64,000 nt of DNA from Aggregatibacter actinomycetemcomitans (GCF_003130205.1 NZ_NRDF01000001.1:1-64000), one strand, 5' to 3'; positions 36,263 through 46,546 are shown, numbered from the stretch's first letter. Numbers and translations are program-made. Notes: generated from the sequence alone by a model not told the origin.

Positions 36263-37198
36263 CTAATCTTTATACAAATTATCTTGTTCATTCGGTTGGG
36301 TTTTAAAGCGCCGATGGAGCCACATATATTGTTCCACGCCGTTTAAAATTTCTTTTTCAATGACTTGATTCATGCGGGTGGCAATTTCTGTTTCCGTGTG
36401 TAAATCGGAAAAATCCACAGGTGGTGAAATTTTAACCGTGTAGCCGGAATTATCTTTGTTTCTTAGCGGTGAAAACGGAATCACTTTACTGTTCGGTGAA
36501 GACTTCAATAAATAGTAACTGCCCGTTGTGGTTGCTGCGTTAGGAACGGCAAAAAACGGCACAAAGACCGCATTTTTTCTGCCGTAATCATGATCCGGCG
36601 CATACCAAATAATATCGCCGTGACGAATGGCTTTAATCATGCCGCGTAAATCTTTGCGATCTAGCATATCTTTATTGGAACACAACCGCCCTTGGGTTTG
36701 TATCCAGTCGAATAACGGGTTGTCGTTCGGGCGATAAACACCGATGCCCGGTTGATGAATGCCGACAATGCGTGCGCCTAATTCCAGCGTTAAAAAATGT
36801 ACACCGACAAAAATAATGCCATCCACCAAATTCGCTTTTAAATATTCCAAGCCTTCAATTTTTGACCATTTTTTGATGCGACGATCAGACCAAAACCACG
36901 CCATGCCGGTTTCAATAATCGCCATGCCGGTGGCGCGTAAATTAGCTTGCAGAATCTCGTTGATTTGTTGTTCGGATAGATCGGGAAAGCAGAGTTCTAA
37001 ATTGCGTTTGGCAATTTTTGCACGTCGTTTGCCTATGCCGGTTTTGGCAAATAACCAACCTAATCCGTGCCCGATTTTGCATAAAATAGGATAAGGAAGC
37101 AGTAATATCAGACGGAAAATGCCGAGGGCAAGCCAAAAGCCCCAATGTTTGGGATGGAGAAATTCAATTTTGAAATTCGGGAGAACGGATTTTGCCAT
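36263..37198 (-). CDS. lpxL: Lipid A late acyltransferase (LpxL/HtrB)
   Basis: The 311-residue inner membrane enzyme transfers a secondary acyl chain to Kdo2-lipid IVA. One N-terminal helix (WGFWLALGIFRLILLLPYPIL) precedes the acyltransferase domain with the catalytic H-x4-E of GVHFLTLELG, the GVYRPNDNPLFDWI motif, RKDLRGMIKAIRHGD and WYAPDHDYG. The C-terminal YMWLHRRFKTQP is typical. It is divergent from hldE, as known for htrB and rfaE in Haemophilus, grouping two lipopolysaccharide genes. Confidence 0.94.
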   Translation of the reverse strand: MAKSVLPNFKIEFLHPKHWGFWLALGIFRLILLLPYPILCKIGHGLGWLFAKTGIGKRRAKIAKRNLELCFPDLSEQQINEILQANLRATGMAIIETGMAWFWSDRRIKKWSKIEGLEYLKANLVDGIIFVGVHFLTLELGARIVGIHQPGIGVYRPNDNPLFDWIQTQGRLCSNKDMLDRKDLRGMIKAIRHGDIIWYAPDHDYGRKNAVFVPFFAVPNAATTTGSYYLLKSSPNSKVIPFSPLRNKDNSGYTVKISPPVDFSDLHTETEIATRMNQVIEKEILNGVEQYMWLHRRFKTQPNEQDNLYKD

Positions 37199-37312
37199 AT
37201 AAGGAATTACAGGATTATTTCAATTGGTTTAGTTTAGCGGAATTTTTAGGAAATAGCATTTCCCCTGTGGTAGTATTAGCGAAATTTTTTATTCTGTATA
37301 AGAGAAAATCAA

Positions 37313-38743
37313 ATGGCTCAATATTCTGCACAATTTAATCATGCAAAAGTTTTGGTATTAGGCGATGTGATGTTGGATCGCTATTGGTTCGGTGCAACCA
37401 ACCGTATTTCACCGGAAGCGCCGGTGCCGGTGGTGCGTGTTCAGCAAAATGAAGAGCGTGCGGGCGGTGCGGCAAACGTGGCGATGAACATCGCTTCGTT
37501 AAATGTACCGGTGCAACTGCTTGGCTTAACCGGTCAGGACGAAGCGGGCGCGGTGTTAACGTCATTATTACAACAACAAAAAATCGATTGCGACTTCGTA
37601 CAGCTTGTTACCCACCCGACAATTACCAAATTGCGTATTTTGTCCCGTCATCAACAATTATTACGTCTTGATTTTGAAGAAGATTTTCAAAATGTAACCA
37701 GCGCGGATTTACTGAAAAAATTAGAAAGTGCGGTCAAAAATTACGGCGCTTTAATTTTGTCTGATTACGGCAAGGGCACATTAAACGAAGTGCAAAAAAT
37801 GATTCAAATTGCCCGTAACGCCAATGTACCGGTGCTCATTGATCCGAAAGGTACGGATTTTGAACGTTATCGCGGTGCGACCTTATTAACGCCGAATATG
37901 TCCGAATTTGAAGCGGTTGTGGGCAAATGCAACTCCGAGCAGGAAATTATTGACAAAGGGCTGAAACTCATTTCAGAGATAAATTTAACCGCACTTTTAG
38001 TGACCCGTTCGGAAAAAGGCATGACGCTGTTGCGTCCGAACCAGCCCGTATATTACCTGCCGACGGAAGCCAAAGAGGTCTTTGATGTCACCGGGGCGGG
38101 CGATACCGTGATTAGCGTGCTGGCGACAGCCTTGGCGGATGGTCGCAGTTTTGAAGAAGCCTGTTATTTAGCCAATGTTGCCGCCGGCATTGTGGTGGGC
38201 AAATTGGGCACGTCAACGGTTTCAACCGTGGAACTGGAAAACGCCATTCATGGCAGAACCGGCACCGGCTTTGGTGTGATGACCGAAGCGGAATTGAAAG
38301 ACGCCGTTAAACTGGCGAAAGATCGCGGTGAAAAAATCGTCATGACTAACGGTTGTTTTGATATTTTGCATCCCGGTCATGTGTCTTATTTGGAAAATGC
38401 CCGTAAGCTTGGCGATCGCCTTATCGTCGCCGTCAATACGGACGATTCGGTCAAACGTTTGAAAGGCGAGGAGCGCCCGATCAATAATTTGGCTTCCCGC
38501 ATGGCGGTGCTTGCCGGACTTTCTTCTGTGGATTGGTTAGTGCCGTTCGGTGAAGATACGCCGCAGCGTTTAATCGGCGAAGTGTTGCCGGATTTATTGG
38601 TGAAAGGCGGTGATTACAAACCGGAAGAAATTGCCGGTAGCAAAGAAGTGTGGGCGAACGGCGGTGATGTGAAAGTGCTGAATTTTGAGAATGGTTTTTC
38701 CACCTCAAATATCATCAAAAAGATTAAGCATTTGGAAAAATAA
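37313..38743 (+). CDS. hldE: Bifunctional heptose 7-phosphate kinase / 1-phosphate adenylyltransferase
   Basis: The 476-residue fusion makes ADP-heptose precursors for the lipopolysaccharide inner core. The N-terminal PfkB-type kinase (1-~318) has [27 protein letters not shown] and the catalytic [12 protein letters not shown]. The C-terminal nucleotidyltransferase (~345-476) has [19 protein letters not shown] and [12 protein letters not shown]. Two uptake signals lie inside the kinase half. It has its own promoter region shared with divergent lpxL. Confidence 0.96.
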   Translation: MAQYSAQFNHAKVLVLGDVMLDRYWFGATNRISPEAPVPVVRVQQNEERAGGAANVAMNIASLNVPVQLLGLTGQDEAGAVLTSLLQQQKIDCDFVQLVTHPTITKLRILSRHQQLLRLDFEEDFQNVTSADLLKKLESAVKNYGALILSDYGKGTLNEVQKMIQIARNANVPVLIDPKGTDFERYRGATLLTPNMSEFEAVVGKCNSEQEIIDKGLKLISEINLTALLVTRSEKGMTLLRPNQPVYYLPTEAKEVFDVTGAGDTVISVLATALADGRSFEEACYLANVAAGIVVGKLGTSTVSTVELENAIHGRTGTGFGVMTEAELKDAVKLAKDRGEKIVMTNGCFDILHPGHVSYLENARKLGDRLIVAVNTDDSVKRLKGEERPINNLASRMAVLAGLSSVDWLVPFGEDTPQRLIGEVLPDLLVKGGDYKPEEIAGSKEVWANGGDVKVLNFENGFSTSNIIKKIKHLEK

Positions 38744-38757
38744 GCGCAGATAAAAAT

Positions 38758-38786
38758 AAAGCGTGGTTTGTCTACGCTTTTTTCTT
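38758..38786. terminator. Terminator between hldE and csdE
   Basis: AAAGCGT (38758-38764) pairs with ACGCTTT (38774-38780), followed by a T-rich run. It lies between convergent genes. Confidence 0.75.
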
Positions 38787-39167
38787 TTATAGGCGATGTA
38801 AAATTTCCTCAATGTGCTTTAAGCCATTTAAACGGGTGGAACTCAATCGTTGCGCAATGCCTAATTCCGTGAAATACGCCGTCAGATCAAATTGGTGCAA
38901 GGCTTCCGCTGGTTGATTGTCAATACGCTGCAATAAAATCCACAGCAAGCCGTTCATAATGCGCGCTTCGCTGTAAGCCTCAAAGTGAAAAGTGCGGTCA
39001 TTTTTTTCGATGGATTTAAACCACACCTGCACCTCACACCCCGGAATGGTTTCCATCTTTGCCAAAGCGTCTTCACCTGGAACGGGAAAATTTTTCCCCG
39101 CCTGAATAATCAAGCGATAGCGATCTTCCCAATTCTTAGCGGCGATTAACTGCTGTTCAATATTCAT
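38787..39167 (-). CDS. csdE: Sulfur acceptor protein, SufE/CsdE family
   Basis: This 126-residue protein accepts persulfide sulfur from the cysteine desulfurase encoded just upstream. The acceptor Cys is in IPGCEVQVWFK. WEDRYRLIIQAGK near the start and ARIMNGLLWILLQ are family features. Its ATG overlaps the csdA stop by four bases (ATGA), so the pair is translationally coupled. Pairing with CsdA favours the name csdE over sufE; no other suf genes are present in the window. Confidence 0.9.
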   Translation of the reverse strand: MNIEQQLIAAKNWEDRYRLIIQAGKNFPVPGEDALAKMETIPGCEVQVWFKSIEKNDRTFHFEAYSEARIMNGLLWILLQRIDNQPAEALHQFDLTAYFTELGIAQRLSSTRLNGLKHIEEILHRL

Positions 39168-40363
39168 CGTAATAATGCCAGGCTTTTGTCTAAGGCGTTA
39201 AAAAAGGCTTCCACTTCCGCTTCTATGTTGTACGGCGCAAAGGATAAACGCAACGTGGCGGCTTGTCCTAACCGTGCCAAATAAGGCTGGGCGCAGTGTT
39301 CGCCGACCCGTAGCGCGATATTTTGTTCCGCCAGCAAGGTGGCTAAATCGGACGCGTTGACGTCTTCAAAAATAAAGCTCACCACCGAACTTGGTTGCGG
39401 GGAATTAAACAGCTTACATTGCGCATAACCGCTCAAACGACGGCGGGTGATTTCCGCCAAATGTACGGCGGTTTCTGCCATGTCGCCGATGTCCCATTGC
39501 GCCAGCCATGCCAATACCGCGTTGAAACCGATAACGGCGGCAATGTTCGGTGTACCGGCTTCCAAACGATAAGGCAATTCGGCAAAGGTAATTTGTTGTT
39601 TGCTGACTTTATTGATCATCTTGCCACCATATTGCAACGGTTGCAGCAAATCCAGTGCGGACAATTTCCCGCTTAACACACCAAGCCCCGTCGGACCATA
39701 AATTTTATGGGCGGAAAACGCGATAAAATCCGCGTCGAGTTCTGCCAAATCGATTTTTATATGGCTAATCGCCTGCGCCGCATCCAACAAGACTAATGCA
39801 GAACTGTTGGCGCGAATGTACCGAATCAGTTGTTTTACCGGTTGTTGCGTGCCGGTGACATTAGAGGCAAAATTTAGCGCCACCAATTTTGTGCGTGAAT
39901 TGAGTGTTTCCCGCAACGCCTCGGCATCAATCAACCAATCATCGCCAATGGGCAAAACATGAATTTTGGCGCCGCTTTTTTCGGCAATTTGATGCCAAGT
40001 CACAAAATTGGCGTGGTGATCCGCTTCACTAATGATGATTTCATCGCTGGCTTGCAAATGTGGCAGTAAACCGTTTGCCACCGTGTTAACCGCCTGCGTC
40101 GTGCCGGATGTCCAAATCACCGCCCGTTCGTCTTCTGCATTAATTAACCGCTTCACCCGCGTACGTGCCAGTTCGTAAAGTGCGGTCTGTTTTTCATCAT
40201 ATTGGCTACGATGAACGGAACCGGCGGATTGGTAAAAATCCACCGTCGCATCAATTAAACACTGCGGTTTCAACGTGGTCGCCGCGTTATCTAAATAGAC
40301 TACCGCATCGGAATGGGTGAAATAAGGAAAATATTGACGAAATGTCACGGGATCAAAATTCAT
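39164..40363 (-). CDS. csdA: Cysteine desulfurase, class V (CsdA/SufS type)
   Basis: The 399-residue PLP enzyme removes sulfur from cysteine and passes it to CsdE. Motifs are VYLDNAATTLKP, EADHHANFVTWHQ, the PLP Lys in FSAHKIYGPTGLG and the catalytic Cys in LRVGEHCAQP. The start at 40363 (MNFDPVTF) is chosen because AAGG lies upstream and the longer reading would run into the nuclease gene. Two uptake signals are near its 5' half and upstream. Confidence 0.94.
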   Translation of the reverse strand: MNFDPVTFRQYFPYFTHSDAVVYLDNAATTLKPQCLIDATVDFYQSAGSVHRSQYDEKQTALYELARTRVKRLINAEDERAVIWTSGTTQAVNTVANGLLPHLQASDEIIISEADHHANFVTWHQIAEKSGAKIHVLPIGDDWLIDAEALRETLNSRTKLVALNFASNVTGTQQPVKQLIRYIRANSSALVLLDAAQAISHIKIDLAELDADFIAFSAHKIYGPTGLGVLSGKLSALDLLQPLQYGGKMINKVSKQQITFAELPYRLEAGTPNIAAVIGFNAVLAWLAQWDIGDMAETAVHLAEITRRRLSGYAQCKLFNSPQPSSVVSFIFEDVNASDLATLLAEQNIALRVGEHCAQPYLARLGQAATLRLSFAPYNIEAEVEAFFNALDKSLALLR

Positions 40364-40368
40364 GTGGT

Positions 40369-40839
40369 TTACCTTCTTTGTTGACGCCATAAGTGCGGTT
40401 CGATGGGGCGACGATCCTGCCATAAGCCGATACGCCGTTTTTTTGCCCGTTGTTCCGCTTCGCGATAAACGGGATCCTGAGCATATTGTTTATACGCCCA
40501 CGCCATACCCTGTTGGACCATGATTAAATTAACGTTTTGCCCTTGCACATCATACGCGGTGGCTAACTTGCGATGATAGCGATCCTCGCCGGAAATATCC
40601 AGTTTGATCTCACGTTGATGAATCAATGATGCGAGCATTTGACGGGATTTCTTGCCGAACGGCTGATTGTGTTCGGGTGCATCAATTTCCGCCAAACGCA
40701 CTTTGATTTGTTTATGATTGCCCATTAAGCAGGTAAAACTGTCACCGTCACTGATGCCGACAACGCGACAGGCTAAGGTGTGGGCGTGAACGGTGAACGG
40801 GAGCAATACCAGCAGAAGGCAGAAAAATCCTTGTCGCAT
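40369..40839 (-). CDS. Secreted staphylococcal-nuclease-like protein
   Basis: The 156-residue protein has a signal peptide (MRQGFFCLLLVLLPFTVHA) and an SNase-like OB fold: VVGISDGDSFTCL, VRLAEIDAPE, FGKKSRQML and DRYHRKLATAYD, which contain the calcium-binding Asp and the catalytic Arg/Glu positions of thermonuclease. It probably degrades DNA or RNA outside the cytoplasm and could supply nucleotides. An alternative start at 40869 would add ten residues and place an uptake signal in the gene; the signal peptide favours 40839. It starts just upstream of csdA. Confidence 0.85.
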   Translation of the reverse strand: MRQGFFCLLLVLLPFTVHAHTLACRVVGISDGDSFTCLMGNHKQIKVRLAEIDAPEHNQPFGKKSRQMLASLIHQREIKLDISGEDRYHRKLATAYDVQGQNVNLIMVQQGMAWAYKQYAQDPVYREAEQRAKKRRIGLWQDRRPIEPHLWRQQRR

Positions 40840-40913
40840 AATTGATAACGGCGCTAAAAGTGCGGTCATTTTTTCCGGTAAATTTTAAGGGAAGGGTTAA
40901 CTTCGGTGACAAA

Positions 40914-40945
40914 AAAAGCTGCGTTTTACGGCAGCTTTTATTTTT
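40914..40945 (-). terminator. Terminator of tRNA-Leu
   Basis: AAAAGCTGC (40914-40922) and GCAGCTTTT (40931-40939) form a stem just downstream of the tRNA on the minus strand, with an A-run at 40911-40917 giving the U-tract. Confidence 0.8.
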
Positions 40946-40959
40946 CAGAAACTTATCAT

Positions 40960-41045
40960 TGGTGCCTAGGGTCGGACTCGAACCGACACGTTTATTCAAC
41001 GGCGGATTTTGAATCCGCTGCGTCTACCAATTTCGCCACCCAGGC
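40960..41045 (-). tRNA. tRNA-Leu (anticodon CAA)
   Basis: On the minus strand the acceptor stem GCCTGGG pairs with CCTAGGC with one G-T pair. The D arm includes GAAATTGGTAGAC; the anticodon stem-loop is GCGGA-TTCAAAA-TCCGC, giving anticodon CAA. A long variable arm is present, then the T arm GTCGGTTCGAGTCCGAC. CCA is encoded. It decodes UUG. About 240 bases of AT-rich DNA separate it from lrgA and show no gene. Confidence 0.95.
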
Positions 41046-41287
41046 AGCATTGATAAGTTTCGTAAAAACGAGCGGTATTATAAGGGATTATGTTTCAGTT
41101 GCAAGCAAAAACTTTGCAATTTTGTTTAGCTGTTTAAAATTCAACACATTCAATAATTTTGATCTATGTGAAATTTTTCCCTTACTTTCTTTATCTACTA
41201 GTGTAGTGGCTTTCCGGAAAAAATTCCCCTTCTTGTAAAATAAGAGTAGAATTATTTTAAATTTTAAAAAAAAGTTGAGTTTTCACT

Positions 41288-41698
41288 ATGTATCGGAAAG
41301 TTTTTGACTTAGCAAGATCGTTACTCCTGTTATATTTCATGCTGTATTTGGGCGGGCTTACCGCGCATTTTGTTCCCATTGGCATTCCCTCCAGTATTTG
41401 GGGATTATTGTTGCTCTTTATGTGCTTAATTACGCGCATTATCAAAATCGAATGGGTGATGTTTTTCTCTAATCTTCTGATCCGCTATATGGCGTTGTTG
41501 TTCGTGCCGGTCAGCGTCGGGATCATTAAATATTCCGGTCTGCTTATGGATCAAATGAAAGAATTGTTGTTGCCGAATATCATCAGCACCTGCATAGCCC
41601 TTGTGGTGATCGGTTTGTTTTCCGATTATTTGTTCTCACTGAAATCCTTTAGTCGTTTAAAACGCAAAGTCATCAAAAAAAGAGCAAAGGGGGAATAA
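41288..41698 (+). CDS. CidA/LrgA family holin-like protein
   Basis: A 136-residue membrane protein with four helices (LLLLYFMLYLGGLTAHFVPIGIPSSIWGLLLLF and others) and the family motif PVSVGIIKY. LrgA/CidA proteins are holin-like and affect cell lysis or metabolite export such as pyruvate. The stop overlaps the lrgB start by one base. Confidence 0.88.
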   Translation: MYRKVFDLARSLLLLYFMLYLGGLTAHFVPIGIPSSIWGLLLLFMCLITRIIKIEWVMFFSNLLIRYMALLFVPVSVGIIKYSGLLMDQMKELLLPNIISTCIALVVIGLFSDYLFSLKSFSRLKRKVIKKRAKGE

Positions 41699-42390
41699 TG
41701 TCTTATTTGGTTTATCTTTATACTTTGCTGACCATTGTTGCGTTTACTTTGGCGGTAAAAATTAACAAACGCTGGAAATCCGTCGTACTGAACAGTTTTG
41801 TGCTGACGGTGCTGATTTTAGTGGTGGTGTTGCTGATTTTCAAATTGCCATATGAAAGTTATATGGAAGGTAACGCGCCACTCAATAATTTATTGGGCGT
41901 AAGTATTGTTGCGTTGGCTATTCCGTTATATGAACAGCTTCGCCAAATTCGCAACTACTGGCAAATTATTTTAACTACAACGGTGGCGGCTTCTGTATTA
42001 TCTATGTTAAGCGGGGGGATCTTTGCTTTATTGCTTGGCGCACAGCCTGATATTGTAGCTACTGTGTTGCCGAAATCCGTGACGACTCCCATTGCCATGG
42101 CAGTCTCCGAAAATCTTGGCGGGATTCCTTCCGTGGCGGCGGTGGGCGTGGTGGTTGCCGGTTTACAGGGGTCTATTTTCGGCTATTTATTATTAACTAA
42201 AATGGGCTTGAAAAATAAAGAAGCCATCGGGTTATCCATGGGTGCCGTTTCTCACGCGTTAGGCACGGTAAGCTGTATGGAAAACGATAAGAAAGCCGGC
42301 AGTTATAGTTCCATTTCTTTAGTATTGTGCGGTATCATTAGCTCAATTTTGGCACCTCTTGTCTTCAAATTGATCTACATATTGGTATAG
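41698..42390 (+). CDS. LrgB/YohK family membrane protein
   Basis: This 230-residue protein has about seven hydrophobic segments and family motifs [40 protein letters not shown] and SHALGTVSC. It is the usual partner of LrgA. It starts in the TAATG overlap and ends two bases before the dNTPase gene, so the three genes are likely one operon. Confidence 0.9.
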   Translation: MSYLVYLYTLLTIVAFTLAVKINKRWKSVVLNSFVLTVLILVVVLLIFKLPYESYMEGNAPLNNLLGVSIVALAIPLYEQLRQIRNYWQIILTTTVAASVLSMLSGGIFALLLGAQPDIVATVLPKSVTTPIAMAVSENLGGIPSVAAVGVVVAGLQGSIFGYLLLTKMGLKNKEAIGLSMGAVSHALGTVSCMENDKKAGSYSSISLVLCGIISSILAPLVFKLIYILV

Positions 42391-42391
42391 C

Positions 42392-43744
42392 ATGAAAAAT
42401 CAGATTAATCCCCGTTGGCAGCAACGTTTTATTGACGATAAACCAAGGGAAAAAGACCACCGTCCGCCGTTCCGTCGAGATCGCGGACGTATTCTCCATT
42501 CCGCCGCCTTTCGTTGTTTACAGGCAAAAACCCAAATTCACGCCGTGGGCGAAAATGATTTTTATCGCACCCGTTTGACGCATTCGCTGGAAGTGGCGCA
42601 AATCGGCAGCAGCCTTGTGGCGCAAATGAAATTTGCCGAAGCCTTTAATGCCGTGGCACAGCAGCTTTCCATGGAAAAAAGCGAACTGCAAAAACAGCTG
42701 ATTCCGTTGTTGCCGTCCAATGATCTGATTGAAAGTTTATGCTTTGCCCATGACATCGGTCATCCGCCTTTCGGGCATGGCGGCGAAGTGGCGCTCAATT
42801 ATATGATGCGTAACAACGGCGGCTTTGAAGGCAACGCACAAACTTTCCGCCTGCTCACCAAACTTGAGCCTTATACGCCAAATGCGGGTATGAATTTAAC
42901 CCGACGCACCATTCTTGGTATCGTGAAATATCCCACCATTTTGGATGTGTCCTCCGTGCAATATGCGCAGTTAGCCGAAAGCCGACACAGCGATCCCCGT
43001 TATGTCAAAATCGCCGATTGGCGACCGGGCAAAGGGCTGTTTCGTGACGACATCGCCATGTTCGATTGGTTGCTGGAACCCCTTTCCGAAAACGACCGCG
43101 CGTTGTTCGGTTCATTGCAAAAAGTGCGGTCAAATCCCGGAGAGATTTTAAAGACCCGCTTTAAATCCCTGGATTGCAGCATTATGGAACTGGCGGACGA
43201 CATTGCTTATGGCGTGCATGATTTGGAAGATGCTATCGTCGTAGGCGTGGTGAACGTACAACAATGGCAGGAAGCCTTGAGCGCGCTGAAAAACAGCCGA
43301 TCGGACTGGATGCGTCAACATATCGAACACATCAGCGAAAAACTGTTTTCCGATCAACATTACTTACGCAAAAATGCCATTGGCGCGTTGGTCAACTATT
43401 TCATCACTAACGTACGCTGGAAAATTCAGCCGGAATTCAACGATCCGCTATTGCATTATAACGCCGAATTACCGCAAGAAATGGTGGACGTACTCAACGT
43501 GTTTAAAAAATTCGTGTTGAAATATGTCATCCACAATGTGGAAACCCAACGTGTGGAATATAAAGGTCAACGCATTTTGACGGAAATGTTCCAAATTTTT
43601 GAATCGGATCCGCAACGCCTGCTCCCCACCAACACCGCTAACCGCTGGCTGAAAGCGGAAGAGCAGGGCAAAAAACGCGTCATTTGCGATTACATCGCCG
43701 GTATGTCCGATGCGTACGCGCTGAAGGTGTATCAGCAGCTTTAG
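42392..43744 (+). CDS. dNTP triphosphohydrolase (Dgt-like, HD domain)
   Basis: A 450-residue cytoplasmic enzyme that cleaves dNTPs to the nucleoside and triphosphate. The HD-domain metal ligands are in [13 protein letters not shown] and [16 protein letters not shown], with the later Asp in [37 protein letters not shown] is a strong family marker. It belongs to the Dgt-like group rather than strict E. coli Dgt by length. An uptake signal is near 43125. Confidence 0.92.
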   Translation: MKNQINPRWQQRFIDDKPREKDHRPPFRRDRGRILHSAAFRCLQAKTQIHAVGENDFYRTRLTHSLEVAQIGSSLVAQMKFAEAFNAVAQQLSMEKSELQKQLIPLLPSNDLIESLCFAHDIGHPPFGHGGEVALNYMMRNNGGFEGNAQTFRLLTKLEPYTPNAGMNLTRRTILGIVKYPTILDVSSVQYAQLAESRHSDPRYVKIADWRPGKGLFRDDIAMFDWLLEPLSENDRALFGSLQKVRSNPGEILKTRFKSLDCSIMELADDIAYGVHDLEDAIVVGVVNVQQWQEALSALKNSRSDWMRQHIEHISEKLFSDQHYLRKNAIGALVNYFITNVRWKIQPEFNDPLLHYNAELPQEMVDVLNVFKKFVLKYVIHNVETQRVEYKGQRILTEMFQIFESDPQRLLPTNTANRWLKAEEQGKKRVICDYIAGMSDAYALKVYQQL

Positions 43745-43747
43745 AAA

Positions 43748-43780
43748 AATAAGCCGTGTTTAATCACGGCTTATTTTTTA
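43748..43780. terminator. Bidirectional terminator
   Basis: AATAAGCCGTG and CACGGCTTATT form an 11-bp stem with loop TTTAAT and a T-run, between the dNTPase gene and the convergent antitoxin gene. Confidence 0.9.
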
Positions 43781-44074
43781 TCAGGCTACTGCATCTTTAG
43801 CATTAATAGAAAGGCTAAGCCCCAATGCTGAAATAATTTTTAGAATCGTGTCAAAACGTGGTTTTTCACTTGATAGGGTTTTGTACAAACTTTCACGTCC
43901 GATGCCGGTTTTTTCCGCCAGTTCCGACATGCCTTTTGCTCTTGCGACCGTATTCAGCGCTTGTATAAATTCAGCCGTTGTGCCTTCTTCTAAAACCGTT
44001 TCAAGATACATTGCCATCATTTTTTCATTTTTCAAATAACGCGCTGCATCAAATTCTCGGGTTGTTACTGTCAT
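43781..44074 (-). CDS. Antitoxin of a type II toxin-antitoxin pair (Xre-like)
   Basis: This 97-residue DNA-binding protein has a helix-turn-helix (KGMSELAEKTGIGRESLYKTLS) and fits the putative addiction-module antidote family (HigA-like). FDAARYLKNEKMMAMYLE is characteristic of its N-terminus. The start at 44074 follows GGAG and lies one base after the toxin stop, so toxin and antitoxin are translated in that order, the HigBA-type order. It probably represses the promoter upstream of the toxin gene. Confidence 0.85.
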   Translation of the reverse strand: MTVTTREFDAARYLKNEKMMAMYLETVLEEGTTAEFIQALNTVARAKGMSELAEKTGIGRESLYKTLSSEKPRFDTILKIISALGLSLSINAKDAVA

Positions 44075-44075
44075 T

Positions 44076-44378
44076 TTATTCTCCGTTTTTAATCTGTTGC
44101 CAGAGTGCTTTTGCATTCTTAATATCTTGTTCTTGGCTGGATTTATCGCCACCAAGAATTAATAAATAGGTAATATCGCCTTTTCTGGCATAGTAGACTC
44201 TGTACCCTTTCCCTTTTGTAATTCGCATTTCATATACGCCATTACCCACCGATTTATGATCGCCGAAATTACCGAGTTTTGCCCGTTCAATTCGAGCGAC
44301 AATATTCACAATTGCAAGCTCGTCGGTTAAATTTTCCAACCAGCCTGAAAATTCCTCGGTTTCTTCTATTATATACAT
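44076..44378 (-). CDS. RelE/HigB-like toxin (Gp49 family)
   Basis: The 100-residue basic protein has the addiction-module killer fold: FSGWLENLTDELAIVNIVARIER, HKSVGNGVYEMRI and GKGYRVYYARKGD. Such toxins cleave mRNA at the ribosome. It precedes its antitoxin. The short upstream gap (44379-44530) shared with divergent uup should hold the autoregulated promoter; AAGGAAAG before the ATG is the ribosome site. Confidence 0.85.
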   Translation of the reverse strand: MYIIEETEEFSGWLENLTDELAIVNIVARIERAKLGNFGDHKSVGNGVYEMRITKGKGYRVYYARKGDITYLLILGGDKSSQEQDIKNAKALWQQIKNGE

Positions 44379-44530
44379 GATTAAACTTTCCTTTGGTTTG
44401 TATCCTTAAGTGTACATTTAGAAATGTTTTTTGCAAGAAATATTATTTAATGCCTTATTTCTTTCGCTTTAAACGGCAAAATGGCTAAAATAGTGCGGTT
44501 CATTTTTCACGAGTTTTTTATGGAGTTTTT

Positions 44531-46432
44531 GTGGCACTCATCAGCTTAACCAACGGATATCTTTCTTTCAGTGACGCGCCTTTATTGGATCATGCGGATT
44601 TACATATTGAACCGAACGAGCGCGTTTGTTTAGTCGGGCGCAATGGTGCGGGGAAATCCACCTTGCTTAAAATTATTGCCGGCGATGTGGTGATGGACGA
44701 CGGCAAAGTGCAATATGAAAAAGACTTGGTGGTGTCCCGTTTGGAGCAGGATCCGCCGCGTCATGCGGAAGGCAATGTGTTTGATTATGTGGCGGAAGGC
44801 ATTGAGCATCTGGCTGATTTATTCAAGGAATACCATCATATTTCCGTGCAATTGGAACAAAATTACAGCGAACAGGGGCTTAATCAGCTCGCACAAATTC
44901 AAGCCAAATTAGAACACGCCAACGGTTGGCAATTTGAAAATAAAATTAATGAAGTGCTGGCAAAACTGGAACTTAACCCGAATACCAAACTCGCCGATTT
45001 ATCCGGCGGTTGGCTGCGCAAAGCCGCCTTGGCGCGCGCGTTGGTGTGCAGTCCTGATGTCTTGTTATTGGATGAACCCACCAACCACCTGGACGTAGAC
45101 GCTATCGAATGGCTGGAAAATTTCCTGATGGAATTCAGCGGAAGCATTGTTTTCATTTCCCACGACCGTTCTTTTATTCGCAAAATGGCAACCCGCATTG
45201 TGGATTTGGATCGCGGCAAATTGGTTTCTTATCCCGGCAACTACGATTTATATCTCACCACCAAAGAAGAAAATCTGCGGGTGGAAGCCTTACAAAATGA
45301 ATTATTCGACAAACGTCTAGCGCAGGAAGAAGTGTGGATTCGTCAAGGCATTAAAGCCCGCCGCACCCGTAATGAAGGACGCGTGCGCGCCTTAAAAGCC
45401 ATGCGGGAAGAGCGTCGCCAGCGTCGGGAGGTGTTAGGCACGGCAAAATTGCAATTAGACACTTCCAGCCGCTCCGGCAAAATCGTATTTGAAATGGAAA
45501 ATGTTAGCTACGACATCGACGGCAAGCAACTTCTCAAGGATTTCAGCACCACCATTTTACGCGGAGATAAAATCGCCCTTGTCGGTCCGAACGGCTGCGG
45601 CAAAACCACCCTTATTAAATTGTTGCTCGGCGAAATTCAGCCGACAAAGGGTTCTATTCGCTGCGGCACAAAATTGGAAATCGCCTATTTCGATCAATAT
45701 CGCGTCGATCTCGACCCGGAAAAATCGGTGATGGATAACGTCGCCGACGGCAAACAAGATGTGGAAGTCAATGGCATAAAACGCCATGTATTAGGCTATT
45801 TGCAGGATTTCCTGTTCCCGCCAAAACGTGCGATGACGCCGGTTAAAGCCCTTTCCGGCGGCGAACGCAATCGCCTGTTATTGGCGAAATTATTGTTAAA
45901 ACCCAATAATTTGCTCATTTTGGACGAACCGACCAACGACTTGGACGTAGAAACCTTGGAATTGTTGGAAGAGATCCTCACGGATTATCAAGGCACTTTG
46001 CTTATCGTCAGCCACGATCGTCAATTTATTGATAACACCGCCACCGAATGCTATATCTTCGAAGGCAACGGCGTACTGAATAAATACGTCGGCGGCTTCT
46101 TCGACGCCAAACAGCAGCAAGCCAATTATTTCGCCCAAAAAGCCGAACAGAACGCCGCAAAAAATAAAAATGTTTCCAACAAGCCGAAGGCCGTCAAACT
46201 TTCCTACAAAGAACAACGCGAATTGGAACAGTTGCCACAATTGCTGGAAGATTTAGAAGAAAAAATCACTGCACTTCAAACCGAAATCGGCGACCCGAAT
46301 TTCTTCCAGCAACCTCACGACATCACCGACGCCAAACTCAACGCACTGGCAGACGCCGAAGCCGAACTGGAAACGGCATTTATGCGCTGGGAAGAATTAG
46401 AGGAAAAGAAAAATCTGGCGGAAGGGAAATAA
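44531..46432 (+). CDS. uup: ABC-F ATPase Uup
   Basis: A 633-residue cytoplasmic ATPase with two ABC domains: Walker A GRNGAGKSTLLK and GPNGCGKTTLIK, signatures LSGGWLRKAALAR and LSGGERNRLLLAK, Walker B VLLLDEPTNHLD and LLILDEPTNDLD. The C-terminal ~90 residues are a charged coiled coil (RELEQLPQLLEDLEEKI). Uup binds ribosomes and branched DNA and suppresses transposon precise excision. The start is GTG with GGAG eight bases upstream. Confidence 0.95.
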   Translation: MALISLTNGYLSFSDAPLLDHADLHIEPNERVCLVGRNGAGKSTLLKIIAGDVVMDDGKVQYEKDLVVSRLEQDPPRHAEGNVFDYVAEGIEHLADLFKEYHHISVQLEQNYSEQGLNQLAQIQAKLEHANGWQFENKINEVLAKLELNPNTKLADLSGGWLRKAALARALVCSPDVLLLDEPTNHLDVDAIEWLENFLMEFSGSIVFISHDRSFIRKMATRIVDLDRGKLVSYPGNYDLYLTTKEENLRVEALQNELFDKRLAQEEVWIRQGIKARRTRNEGRVRALKAMREERRQRREVLGTAKLQLDTSSRSGKIVFEMENVSYDIDGKQLLKDFSTTILRGDKIALVGPNGCGKTTLIKLLLGEIQPTKGSIRCGTKLEIAYFDQYRVDLDPEKSVMDNVADGKQDVEVNGIKRHVLGYLQDFLFPPKRAMTPVKALSGGERNRLLLAKLLLKPNNLLILDEPTNDLDVETLELLEEILTDYQGTLLIVSHDRQFIDNTATECYIFEGNGVLNKYVGGFFDAKQQQANYFAQKAEQNAAKNKNVSNKPKAVKLSYKEQRELEQLPQLLEDLEEKITALQTEIGDPNFFQQPHDITDAKLNALADAEAELETAFMRWEELEEKKNLAEGK

Positions 46433-46455
46433 CCACGTTTTTGCGTGTTAATGTG

Positions 46456-46503
46456 AAAAAGTGCGGTGGATTTCAAAAACATTTTTAAAAATGACCGCAC
46501 TTT
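46456..46503 (+). terminator. USS-pair terminator after uup
   Basis: AAAAAGTGCGGT at 46456-46467 and ACCGCACTTT near 46493-46503 form the stem of a hairpin downstream of uup. Confidence 0.75.
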
Positions 46504-46516
46504 GATCTATTTTTCC

Positions 46517-46546
46517 CCATGATAGCGCGCGTCTCCCGACGCGTGC
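46517..46546. repeat. GC-rich repeat, left copy flanking the ABC exporter relic
   Basis: CCATGATAGCGCGCGTCTCC followed by CGACGCGTGC. The same 30 bases, with one difference, recur in direct orientation at 48015-48044. The spacer and right arm of the full element are missing here. Confidence 0.8.

Noticed and set aside
43781-44155. Longer antitoxin start at 44155
   Set aside because: It would overlap the toxin gene extensively; GGAG and the family N-terminus support 44074.
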